8,983 bases of DNA from DATLHO01 sp035539855. GTDB lineage: Bacteria > Bacteroidota > Ignavibacteria > OLB7. Position numbers and translations under genes: made by a program. This document shows, piece after piece, positions 1-5,698 of this stretch. The DNA lies in contig DATLHO010000028.1 in assembly GCA_035539855.1 (NCBI GenBank), positions 1 to 8,983 of the forward strand. Reading direction: 5' to 3'. Every line of letters begins with the position of its first letter. Within the stretch, counting starts at the first letter, position 1. A model generated the notes under the pieces. It saw only the letters and a program-made list of their open reading frames with translations. It made no database searches and was not told where the DNA came from.

Positions 1-162
1 GACGATGTAGCGGTCGCGGAGATCCTGATCCGGCGCGGCGACGCGCGAGTAGGTCGGCGTCTGTGTGCCGGGATCGGATCCCTGCAGGGCGGTCGGCGCG
101 TCGCCGGCGCAGGCCGCAAGAGAAAAGGCGAGAGTGGCCGCGAGGCCGAGACGAGCGATCAT
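1..162 (-). CDS. Putative lipoprotein, N-terminal fragment (possible subtilase-type precursor)
   Basis: Only the first 54 codons are in the window; the gene continues beyond base 1. The start is the ATG at 162-160. The N-terminus is a clear lipoprotein signal: MIAR, then a hydrophobic stretch (LGLAATLAFSLAAC) ending in a lipobox with Cys18 as the lipidated residue. A flexible Thr/Pro/Gly/Asp-rich linker follows (about residues 19-45), then DLRDRYIV. A 'YIV' strand shortly after the linker is typical of the inhibitor I9 propeptide that begins secreted subtilisin-like proteases, so a cell-envelope S8 protease is a reasonable guess but cannot be confirmed from eight residues. The lipoprotein call is fairly strong and the protease call weak. 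A purine-rich GGGGGAA lies about 5 nt before the ATG and may serve as ribosome binding site. It is divergent from the MOSC gene, with a shared 148-bp intergenic region. Confidence 0.65.
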   Translation of the reverse strand, partial: MIARLGLAATLAFSLAACAGDAPTALQGSDPGTQTPTYSRVAAPDQDLRDRYIV

Positions 163-300
163 AGCGTTCCCCCGAAGCATGATCAATGAAGTAGGAAAGA
201 GCGAGGTAGGAGGCGACAAGATAGGGCAAAAGGGCACGGATTACTTTCATTCTCGATTCTATCTTCCGGCCCCCCCGATTCAGCGAACCGATAACCCAGC

Positions 301-305
301 GAGGA
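301..305 (+). promoter_or_regulatory. Ribosome binding site deciding the MOSC gene start
   Basis: GAGGA sits 5 nt before the ATG at 311. It supports that ATG over an in-frame upstream start at 65, which would run through the divergent intergenic region and overlap the lipoprotein signal peptide on the other strand. Confidence 0.5.
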
Positions 306-310
306 ACAGG

Positions 311-874
311 ATGAACGAGACGACGACGATCAGGCATCGGACCTATGAGGAGATCGAGCACGACCATGCGCGGCTCGAGCCGTCACCGCGCGATACCGGC
401 ACCCTCGAGCTCATCGTGCGACGCCCCGCCGAGGACCAGCGTGAGGTGCTCGACGAGGCCCAGCTCGACGAGCGGGAGGGCCTGGTCGGCGACAAGTGGC
501 GGGCCGACGCACTGGCCGATGGCGACGAGATCGATCCCGACGAGCAGCTCACGCTCATGAACGCGCGCGTGATCGGTCTGATCGCCGGCGACCGAGAGAA
601 CTGGGCTCCCGCCGGCGACCAGCTCTTCGTCGACCTCGATCTCGGACTGGAGAACCTGCCGCCCGGAACGCGCCTCTCGCTCGGCTCGGCGATCATCGAG
701 GTCACAGCGAAACCGCATACGGGCTGCGCGGAGTTCTCCCGCCGCTTCGGCGCCGACGCGCTGCGGTTCATCAGCGTGCCCGCGCGCCGCGACCAGCACA
801 TGCGCGGCATCTACGCCCGGGTGATCGAGCCGGGAACGGTGAGGGCGGGGGATGTCGTGCGGAAGATGGGGTGA
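311..874 (+). CDS. MOSC domain-containing protein
   Basis: 187-residue protein. MOSC domains are known as the sulfur-carrier C-terminal part of molybdenum cofactor sulfurases, and stand-alone bacterial MOSC proteins are thought to handle sulfur for metal-sulfur chemistry; the substrate here is unknown. The sequence shows an acidic N-terminal lead (about 1-30), a first beta region with TLELIVRRP (31-39), and the core from about 55 to 184: LVGDKW (58-63), LMNARVIGLIAG (82-93), AGDQLFVDLDL (101-111), NLPPGTRL (115-122) and the hallmark PHTGCAEF with the conserved Cys139. The reading frame is open back to 65, but only the ATG at 311 has a good ribosome binding site, and this length fits small MOSC proteins. 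It converges with the DinB-like gene, leaving 21 bp between stops. The domain call is strong and the function generic. Confidence 0.9.
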   Translation: MNETTTIRHRTYEEIEHDHARLEPSPRDTGTLELIVRRPAEDQREVLDEAQLDEREGLVGDKWRADALADGDEIDPDEQLTLMNARVIGLIAGDRENWAPAGDQLFVDLDLGLENLPPGTRLSLGSAIIEVTAKPHTGCAEFSRRFGADALRFISVPARRDQHMRGIYARVIEPGTVRAGDVVRKMG

Positions 875-895
875 GTGATGCCCGGCACAGAGCGA

Positions 896-1342
896 TCAAC
901 CCTCCGCACCCAGGGCGAAGCGCTCGCGCCATCGCGGCGGTACCGGCAGCTTCAGGCCGAGCAGATAGCGCAGGAGCTGTCCCTGGTGTTGAGACTCGTG
1001 AACGAGCAACCGAAGCTTCAGCTCGGTTCGTTGCGCGTCGTGACCCGCGGCGGCACTCGCCGTCTGAACCGCGGTCGCGCTGCCGGCGAGCGCAGGTCGC
1101 ATCGCGTCGAGATCGTTGATGCTTGTGAGCGAGCAGGAGAATCCATCCCAGGCGCCCTTCGCGATCGCGCGTGCCCAGCTCTCGCGCGCACCGACGACGC
1201 ACCAGAGCTGCGAACCGATGGTGTTGGAGGGAACGGGGAGAGCGCGTTCGAGGTCGCTGTTGGACAGGGCTGCGACGAGCTCGTCGTACATCGCGAACGA
1301 CTCTTCGAGCTGTCGGTCGAGGAGGTGGTCGAGGTCATCCAT
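896..1342 (-). CDS. DinB-like (damage-inducible / four-helix bundle) family protein
   Basis: 148 residues, predicted all-helical and cytosolic, the usual size of DinB/YfiT-like four-helix-bundle proteins, some of which are metal-dependent thiol transferases. The N-terminus (MDDLDHLLDRQLEESF) is the first helix. The segment IGSQLWCVVGARESW (42-56) matches the second helix, and the C-terminal helix carries VHESQHQGQLLRYLLG (114-129) with His115 and His119 in the family's HxxxH pattern. The usual first metal-ligand histidine of helix 2 is not seen: Gln45 and Cys48 occupy that region, so metal binding may be altered or lost. The frame is open upstream to 1429, but residues added there are low-complexity and basic; the ATG at 1342 gives the canonical N-terminus. 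No strong ribosome binding site is visible. The gene lies downstream of the kinase on the same strand, separated by repeat copy A. Family fairly sure; activity unknown. Confidence 0.8.
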   Translation of the reverse strand: MDDLDHLLDRQLEESFAMYDELVAALSNSDLERALPVPSNTIGSQLWCVVGARESWARAIAKGAWDGFSCSLTSINDLDAMRPALAGSATAVQTASAAAGHDAQRTELKLRLLVHESQHQGQLLRYLLGLKLPVPPRWRERFALGAEG

Positions 1343-1454
1343 GCATGCGTCTCGGGGTGTATCCGTTCGATCACGCGACGTTTTGCGGCGAGCGTGAAGG
1401 TACGACGGAGGGGATCTTTCCTCGATCATAGGGCTGATGTGCGGGGTCTCTCAT

Positions 1455-1633
1455 CCCCAAAACGCGACGACCCTGTCTTTCCCGCAGGGGATCATTCTTT
1501 GGGTTCGTGTTGCCGTATGTGATGATGGGGGCGATGCGGATGACTTCGCACAACCCCACCGACCCACATGCGGCCCTCGCGCCGTAAGAGAGTTTCCCTT
1601 CGGGAATGACAGAGTCGGCGCGTGGTGGCGGGC
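1455..1633 (+). repeat. Interspersed quasi-palindromic repeat, copy A (short loop)
   Basis: About 179 bp. Landmarks in order: CCCCAAAACGCGACGACCCT (left terminus), a CCCGCAGGGG hairpin arm (1481-1490), GCCGTATGTGATGATGGGGG (left inner arm, 1512-1531), a 22-nt loop (1532-1553), CCCCACCGACCCACATGCGG (right inner arm, 1554-1573), a TTTCCCTTCGGGAATGACAG hairpin (1593-1612), and a right terminus that has diverged. It ends about 5 nt from the kinase stop codon, in the kinase 3' untranslated region, and lies about 110 nt upstream of the DinB-like start. Confidence 0.9.
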
Positions 1634-1637
1634 GACA

Positions 1638-4178
1638 CTATGCGGAGTACGCCGCCGCGATCGGCAGACGCATCGTCGCGGCCGTTCCGACGCCGGGAGT
1701 GCTCTCGACCGTGAGACTGCCGCCGTGGCGCTGGACGATTGCGTAGGCGATCGACAGGCCGAGGCCCTGGCCGGCCCCGACGGGCTTCGTCGTGAAGAAC
1801 GGCTCGAAGATCTTCGCGAGACACTCCGTGTCCATGCCGCATCCGGTGTCGGCGATCGAGACGACGACACGGTCTGCATCGCGTGCGGTGCGGACCGTGA
1901 TCGTGCCGACGCCGTCGCAGGCATCGATTGCGTTCGTGAGGATGTTCATGAACACCTGGTTGATCTGTCCCGGCGAGCACTCGACGTCGGGCGCTTCGCC
2001 GTACTCGCGAACGACCGACAGCCGACCGCCGAGGCGCGGCGAAAGCAGCGCCAGCGTTGCGTCGAGTCCATCGTGCAGGTCGACACGCTTGACATCGTTC
2101 TCGTCGAGCCGTGTGAACGTCCGCAGTCCCTTCACGATCTCGCTCGTGCGCGTGGCGCCTTCTTCGATCCCCTTCAGAAGCGCGTCGATCTCGTCGCGGA
2201 GCTCGTCGACGTCGCGCCGTCGCAGCTCGGCCTCCGCTGCATCCCGAAGATCGTCCGGCAGGCCCGCGATGACATCCGCGACCGCGGTTCGAATCTCGTC
2301 GAGGTCACGACGCAACGGTTGGGAGCTCGCCCGGATGAAATTGATCGGGTTGTTGATCTCGTGCGCGATGCCGGCGGTCAACTGGCCGATCGAAGACATC
2401 CGTTCGGCGAGCACGAGCTGCGACTGTGTCGACTTGAGATCGGCGAGCGCGTTGGCCAGACTGTCGTGGGCCTCCTGCAATCGCGCGTTCGCGTCGGCGA
2501 GCTCCACGTTTCGAAGCTGCTCGATCTCGGCCTGCTTGCGCGCAAGCTCGAGCTGGCGCGAGACCTCCTCGGTCAGGAGGCGCCGCCGCGTCGCCTGGTC
2601 ATCGTGCTCGGCCTTGACGCGGTAGTACTCGGTCAGATGCTCGTAGGCGCCCTCGTGCAGGCCGACGTCGCGCAGCAGCGACGCGAGCGCCTGATGCCCG
2701 GCGAGGATTCCACTGGGAATGCCCAGCGACAGTGCAAGATCGAGGCTCCGCTCGAGCGTCGCCGCGGCGGCGCAGTGAAGTCCCATCGCATGCTGAAGGT
2801 GTGCAATGAGGTGGAGCGTCTCGGAGACACCCTTCCTATCGCCGGTGCGGGAGCGAATGTCGAGGGACTGCCGATACAGATCGAGGACGCCGTCGAACCG
2901 ACCGAGCGCGACGAGCGCTCTGCCGAGCCCGCCCAGCGCGGCAGCGATGCGATCGGACGCCGCAACCTCGCGTGCGAGATCGAGGCTACGGCGATGGTGC
3001 ACGAGCGCCTCCTCGAAGTCGCCGAGCTCGAAGCACAGTTTGCCGATGTTGTTGATCGCAAGGGAGGCGGCGCGATGGTGACCGAGGGCGAGGTGGATCT
3101 CGTACGCTTCCTCGAAGTGCTCCTGCGCGCGGGCGAGATCGCCGAGGGCGTGGTGGACGAGACCGATATTGGTCAGCGAGCCTGCGACGCTACCGCGATC
3201 ACCGATACTCTTCTCGATCTCGAGGGCACCCTCGAAGCTCTCGAGTGACTTCGAGTAGTTGCCGAGCTGCTGATGAATGACTCCGATGTTGCTCAGCGCC
3301 GACGCGACGCTCGATCGATTGCCGAGTGCTGTCTGGATATCGAGCGCGGCAGACATGCACTCGAGCGCCTCCGCATAGTCGCCGATGTTCGACTGGGCGA
3401 TGCCGAGGTTGTTGAGCGACGATGCGATGCCTGAGCGCTCGCCGATCTCGGACCGGATCGCCAGACACTTCTGGTGAACGTCGCGCGCCTCGATGTAGCG
3501 TCCGACCGACTGGTGGATGTTGCCGAGCACCTCCAGCGCATTCGCCTCGCCGCTACGATCGCCGAGCTCGCGACGCAGTCGCAGGGACTGCTCGGCGTGC
3601 TCGATCGCCCGGTCTATCGCGCCCGACGACGCGTGCACGTACGCGAGGTTCGCCAGCGTCGTCGCCATGCCGACGCGATCATCGAGCTCGCCGCGGATCG
3701 CGAGGCTCTCGGTATAGCGCTCGAGCGCGAGCTCGCGGTCTCCCATCGCGGAGTGAGTCCGCGCGAGGTTGTTGAGTGCCGACGCCATCCCCGCGCGACT
3801 GCCGAGTGCCGTCTGGATCGCCAGGCATCGCTCCTCCTTGTCGAGCGCCGCTTCGAAGTCGCTGCGCGCGTGATCGCACACGCTGAGCGCCGACAACGCG
3901 CGCGCATACCACAGTGACGCGGGATCGAGCGTGTCGATCATTTCGAGCACGCGCGGCTCGCTCGGCGAAGTGTATCCCTTCCGGGACTCTCCGAACGTGC
4001 GGATAACGGCGACGAGAGCATCGAAGCGGCTTTCCCACGGACCGACGCTCCGCGCCTCGGCGATCAGTTCCTCCGCACGGGCGCTCGAGCCGCTCGCGGC
4101 GGCCCAGGCGCGATTCAGCAGCTCCTCGACATCCGGTCGCGGATCGGTTGACGCATCAGGCTGGGCATTGCCGACCAT
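1638..4178 (-). CDS. TPR-repeat sensor histidine kinase, soluble
   Basis: 846 residues; an ATP-dependent autophosphorylating kinase of a two-component system, predicted cytosolic because no signal peptide or membrane helix is visible. Order: N-terminal helical lead (1-93); eleven consecutive TPR units of exactly 40 residues (94-533); a charged coiled coil (about 533-593) rich in Glu, Gln, Arg and Leu; HisKA with the H-box GIAHEINNPINFI, phospho-acceptor His606; then HATPase_c with an N-box NQVFMNILTNAIDA (740-753), G1 DTGCGMD (777-783), F-box IFEPFFTTK (790-798) and G2 GQGLGLS (803-809). All catalytic motifs are intact. There is no receiver domain, and no response regulator is in the window, so its partner is unknown. 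TPRs probably bind a protein partner that sets kinase activity. The start MVGNAQPD at 4178 is chosen because the open frame upstream to 4409 is only translated repeat copy B. No clear Shine-Dalgarno is seen. Repeats A and B flank the gene. Confidence 0.92.
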   Translation of the reverse strand: MVGNAQPDASTDPRPDVEELLNRAWAAASGSSARAEELIAEARSVGPWESRFDALVAVIRTFGESRKGYTSPSEPRVLEMIDTLDPASLWYARALSALSVCDHARSDFEAALDKEERCLAIQTALGSRAGMASALNNLARTHSAMGDRELALERYTESLAIRGELDDRVGMATTLANLAYVHASSGAIDRAIEHAEQSLRLRRELGDRSGEANALEVLGNIHQSVGRYIEARDVHQKCLAIRSEIGERSGIASSLNNLGIAQSNIGDYAEALECMSAALDIQTALGNRSSVASALSNIGVIHQQLGNYSKSLESFEGALEIEKSIGDRGSVAGSLTNIGLVHHALGDLARAQEHFEEAYEIHLALGHHRAASLAINNIGKLCFELGDFEEALVHHRRSLDLAREVAASDRIAAALGGLGRALVALGRFDGVLDLYRQSLDIRSRTGDRKGVSETLHLIAHLQHAMGLHCAAAATLERSLDLALSLGIPSGILAGHQALASLLRDVGLHEGAYEHLTEYYRVKAEHDDQATRRRLLTEEVSRQLELARKQAEIEQLRNVELADANARLQEAHDSLANALADLKSTQSQLVLAERMSSIGQLTAGIAHEINNPINFIRASSQPLRRDLDEIRTAVADVIAGLPDDLRDAAEAELRRRDVDELRDEIDALLKGIEEGATRTSEIVKGLRTFTRLDENDVKRVDLHDGLDATLALLSPRLGGRLSVVREYGEAPDVECSPGQINQVFMNILTNAIDACDGVGTITVRTARDADRVVVSIADTGCGMDTECLAKIFEPFFTTKPVGAGQGLGLSIAYAIVQRHGGSLTVESTPGVGTAATMRLPIAAAYSA
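2580..3899 (-). repeat. Eleven in-frame 120-bp TPR-encoding units
   Basis: Kinase residues 94-533 fall into eleven 40-residue units with no insertion or deletion. The approximate pattern is AL-x-N-LG, then GD at positions 13-14, AL or AE near 18-19, SL-x-I near 25-28 and LGDR-x-G near 32-37. The middle units (for example those starting at residues 134, 254, 294 and 334) are the most alike; the first and the last two are more degenerate. This is a coding repeat within the kinase gene, likely grown by unit duplication. Confidence 0.88.
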
Positions 4179-4260
4179 GGGCGTATCGTACAGGTGGAGG
4201 GGGGGAGGTAGTTGGCGGAAAATAGCACGAGGCTGGCGTGTTGTGTTCGGCTTCCAGTAT

Positions 4261-4440
4261 CCCCCAAAACCCGACGCGCCCCTGTCCTCCCCGCAGGGGA
4301 CCTTTCTTTGGGTTCGTGTTGCCGCATGTGAGGATGGGGGCGCTGCGGATGACCTCGCACAACCCCACCGTCTCACATGCGGCGGTCGCGCTGTAGGAGA
4401 GGTTCCCATCGGGAATGACAGGGTCGGTGCGTGGTTGGGG
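4261..4440 (+). repeat. Interspersed quasi-palindromic repeat, copy B (short loop)
   Basis: 180 bp, the cleanest example of both termini. The left terminus begins CCCCCAAAACCCGACGCG and reaches CCCTGTC at 4280-4286; the right terminus, read on the minus strand, begins CCCCAACCACGCACCGACCC and reaches the same CTGTC. Inner arms are GCCGCATGTGAGGATGGGGG (4321-4340 region) and CCCCACCGTCTCACATGCGG (4363-4382), around a 22-nt loop. It lies 82 nt upstream of the kinase start, in its probable promoter or leader region, and reads as a false N-terminal extension of the kinase. Confidence 0.92.
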
Positions 4441-4469
4441 AAACACGTGTAGTGCTTCCATTTTCTCTT

Positions 4470-4519
4470 CCCCCAAGCGCGTGCCTGTCCTCCCCGCAGG
4501 AGCGGCTCGCCGTATGTGG
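4470..4519 (+). repeat. Decayed fragment of the same repeat (copy B')
   Basis: It keeps the left terminus CCCCCAAGCGCG, the block CCTGTCCTCCCCGCAGG (4484-4500) and a remnant of the inner arm, CGCCGTATGTGG (4508-4519). About 25 nt between these blocks are missing compared with the full copies, and the right half is not recognisable. It lies in the 183-bp stretch between copy B and the small membrane protein gene. Confidence 0.7.
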
Positions 4520-4529
4520 CTTGATGGTG

Positions 4530-4546
4530 CAGCCGAACAACGGCTG
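4530..4546. other. Small perfect hairpin
   Basis: CAGCCG, loop AACAA, CGGCTG: a 6-bp stem with a 5-nt loop, following the repeat fragment. No T-tract follows on either strand, so it is not a typical intrinsic terminator. It may be part of the leader of the membrane protein gene or simply chance. Confidence 0.3.
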
Positions 4547-4623
4547 TAGTCGTCGCGAACGGCGCTGCTTCACTGACGTACTCAAACCCGATTGTCTATG
4601 CGCATACTCAATCTGGACGTCGT

Positions 4624-4974
4624 GTGCGGGGTGTAGCTGTGATCGAAGATCGAACCCGAGACGCGGTACTTGTCTGGCTTGTCGTTTCCGTCTTCGTTCT
4701 CTCGTTCGCCGGGATGGAGCTATTCCTAATCTGGTCGGAGCTCCAGAGCGTGCTCGGACCCGAGGCGAACCAATACCCGTGGGGCTGGGAGGGTGGCGGA
4801 TGGGCGTACACTAGTCCTTCGGCCTACGTGACGTCTCTCACCATACAGTCGATCTTTCCGATCGCGTGGCTCGTGAGCCTTGGCTGCGTCCGACTGTCGC
4901 GACGTTGGTTCATGGTCGCAACCATGGGGTGGCTCTCTCACTGGGTGCTGATCCTACTGGCAGCCGTCCTCTAA
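4624..4974 (+). CDS. Small integral membrane protein, unknown function
   Basis: 116 residues if started at the GTG at 4624; a second GTG at 4639 would give 111. No in-frame ATG lies near the beginning, and the ATG at 4598 is in another frame and soon hits a stop. Three hydrophobic segments are visible: about 13-38 (VLVWLVVSVFVLSFAGMELF), about 69-90 (SLTIQSIFPIAWLVSLGC) and about 94-116 (WFMVATMGWLSHWVLILLAA). A Trp/Gly-rich loop with YPWGWEGGGWAY (51-62) joins the first two. I do not recognise a family. Codon choice is less GC-biased than in its neighbours (for example CTA, ATA, ACT, AGT and GTA codons), which may mean later acquisition. It is the only plus-strand gene between the kinase and the propeller genes, and it stands alone between repeat clusters. 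It is probably real because the membrane pattern is coherent, but this is not certain. Confidence 0.6.
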   Translation: MRGVAVIEDRTRDAVLVWLVVSVFVLSFAGMELFLIWSELQSVLGPEANQYPWGWEGGGWAYTSPSAYVTSLTIQSIFPIAWLVSLGCVRLSRRWFMVATMGWLSHWVLILLAAVL

Positions 4975-5033
4975 TTGGCGAGTCGGGCGTTCGCTCCTTT
5001 TGGCCTCGCACCGCCTTATGTCGCGGTTGCATT

Positions 5034-5243
5034 CCCCCCTTATCCGGCGCGCCCCTGTCCTCCCCGCAGGGGATCTTTCTTTGGGTTCGTGTTGCCGCAT
5101 GTGAAGATGGGGGGCGCTGCGGTTTCTTCTTCAGCGGCGGCCGCACATGGTCGCCCGCGCTTAACCCCACCGTCTCACATGCGGCGGTCGCGCCGTAGGA
5201 GAGTTTCCCTTCGGGAATGACAGGGAGGGCGCATGGTTGGGGG
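5034..5243 (+). repeat. Interspersed quasi-palindromic repeat, copy C (long loop)
   Basis: About 210 bp. It has the clearest inner stem: GCCGCATGTGA at 5094-5104 pairs perfectly over 11 bp with TCACATGCGGC at 5175-5185, extended by GATGGGG against CCCCACCGTC. The loop (5115-5164) is 50 nt instead of 22 and differs in sequence from that of A, B and E. The right end carries TTTCCCTTCGGGAATGACAG and GGTTGGGGG. Confidence 0.92.
5052..5080 (+). terminator. Possible intrinsic terminator of the membrane protein gene, within repeat C
   Basis: CCCCTG (5052-5057) pairs with CAGGGG (5067-5072) around a 9-nt loop and is followed by ATCTTTCTTT, a broken T-rich tail. It lies about 80 nt after the stop at 4974 and in the right orientation. 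The tail is interrupted, and the same structure occurs in every repeat copy regardless of gene context, so the terminator role is only tentative. Confidence 0.35.
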
Positions 5244-5274
5244 AAGAACGGATAGTGCTACAGTCTTTTCCTGT

Positions 5275-5479
5275 CCCTCAGACCCGGCGCCCCTGTCCTC
5301 CCCGCAGGGGATCTTTCTTTGGGTTCGTGCTGCCGCATGTGAAGATGGGGGCGATGCGAGTTCCTCTTCAACGGCAGCCGCGCGCGATCGCCATGCACAT
5401 CCCCACCGTCTCACATGCGGAGCTCGCGCCGTAAGAAAGTTTCCCTTCGGGAATGACAGGGTGGGCGCGTGGTTGGGGG
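5275..5479 (+). repeat. Interspersed quasi-palindromic repeat, copy D (long loop)
   Basis: About 205 bp. Left: CAGACCCGGCGCCCCTGTCC and the CCCCTG/CAGGGG hairpin (5290-5310), then GCCGCATGTGAAGATGGGGG (5332-5351). The loop is 49 nt (5352-5400) and resembles that of copy C. Right: CCCCACCGTCTCACATGCGG (5401-5420), TTTCCCTTCGGGAATGACAG (5440-5459) and GGTTGGGGG. Confidence 0.92.
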
Positions 5480-5510
5480 AGGGACGTGTCGTGCTACCAT
5501 ATTCCAGTAT

Positions 5511-5667
5511 CCCCCAGACCCGGCGCCCCTGTCCTCCCCGCAGGGGATCTCTCTTTGGGTTCGTGCTGCCGCATGTGATGATGGGTGCGATGCCGATGTC
5601 TTCGCACAACCCCACCGACCCACATGCGGCGGTCGCGCCATAAGAAAGGTTCCCTTCGGGAATGACA
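5511..5667 (+). repeat. Interspersed quasi-palindromic repeat, copy E (short loop, right end truncated)
   Basis: About 157 bp. It starts CCCCCAGACCCGGCGCCCCT, has GCCGCATGTGATGATGGGTG as left inner arm, a 22-nt-class loop like A and B, and CCCCACCGACCCACATGCGG as right inner arm (5610-5629). After GGGAATGACA the family sequence stops, so the right terminus (GGGTGGGCGCGTGGTTGGGG in copy D) is missing. It ends 31 nt from the stop codon of the minus-strand propeller gene. Confidence 0.88.
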
Positions 5668-5698
5668 AGTGCGCACCGTTCGAGAGAGGGGATGCAGC

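Larger units (their letters stand above)
5034..5667 (+). other. Array of three tandem repeat copies (C-D-E) filling a 724-bp intergenic region
   Basis: The stretch 4975-5698 has no credible gene; almost all of it is repeat copies C, D and E, in the same orientation at intervals of about 240 nt. The linkers between copies are similar too: after the right terminus GTTGGGGGA comes a block resembling ACGNNTAGTGCTNC, here and also after copy B, and TTCCAGTATCCCCC precedes both B and E. The conserved unit therefore extends beyond the palindromic core. Short open frames here are translations of the repeat. Confidence 0.85.

Noticed and set aside
65..310. Longer N-terminus for the MOSC protein
   Set aside because: The extension covers the divergent intergenic region and overlaps the lipoprotein signal peptide on the other strand; the ATG at 311 has a GAGGA ribosome binding site and gives the normal family length.
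1343..1429. 29-residue extension of the DinB-like protein
   Set aside because: The added residues are basic and low in structure, while the family's first helix begins right after the ATG at 1342.
1437..3248. 603-codon open frame on the plus strand opposite the histidine kinase
   Set aside because: It lies antisense to a gene with intact kinase motifs and TPR units. Its product is Arg/Asp/Glu/Val-rich with no recognisable domain, as expected of the complement of GC-rich TPR codons.
1455..4440. Composite transposon made of repeats A and B around the kinase
   Set aside because: No transposase and no target-site duplication is visible beside either copy; only the possibility of recombination is kept as a finding.
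5034..5667. CRISPR array
   Set aside because: The three units are about 160-210 bp with linkers that are themselves related; there are no short identical repeats with unique spacers of equal length and no cas genes.
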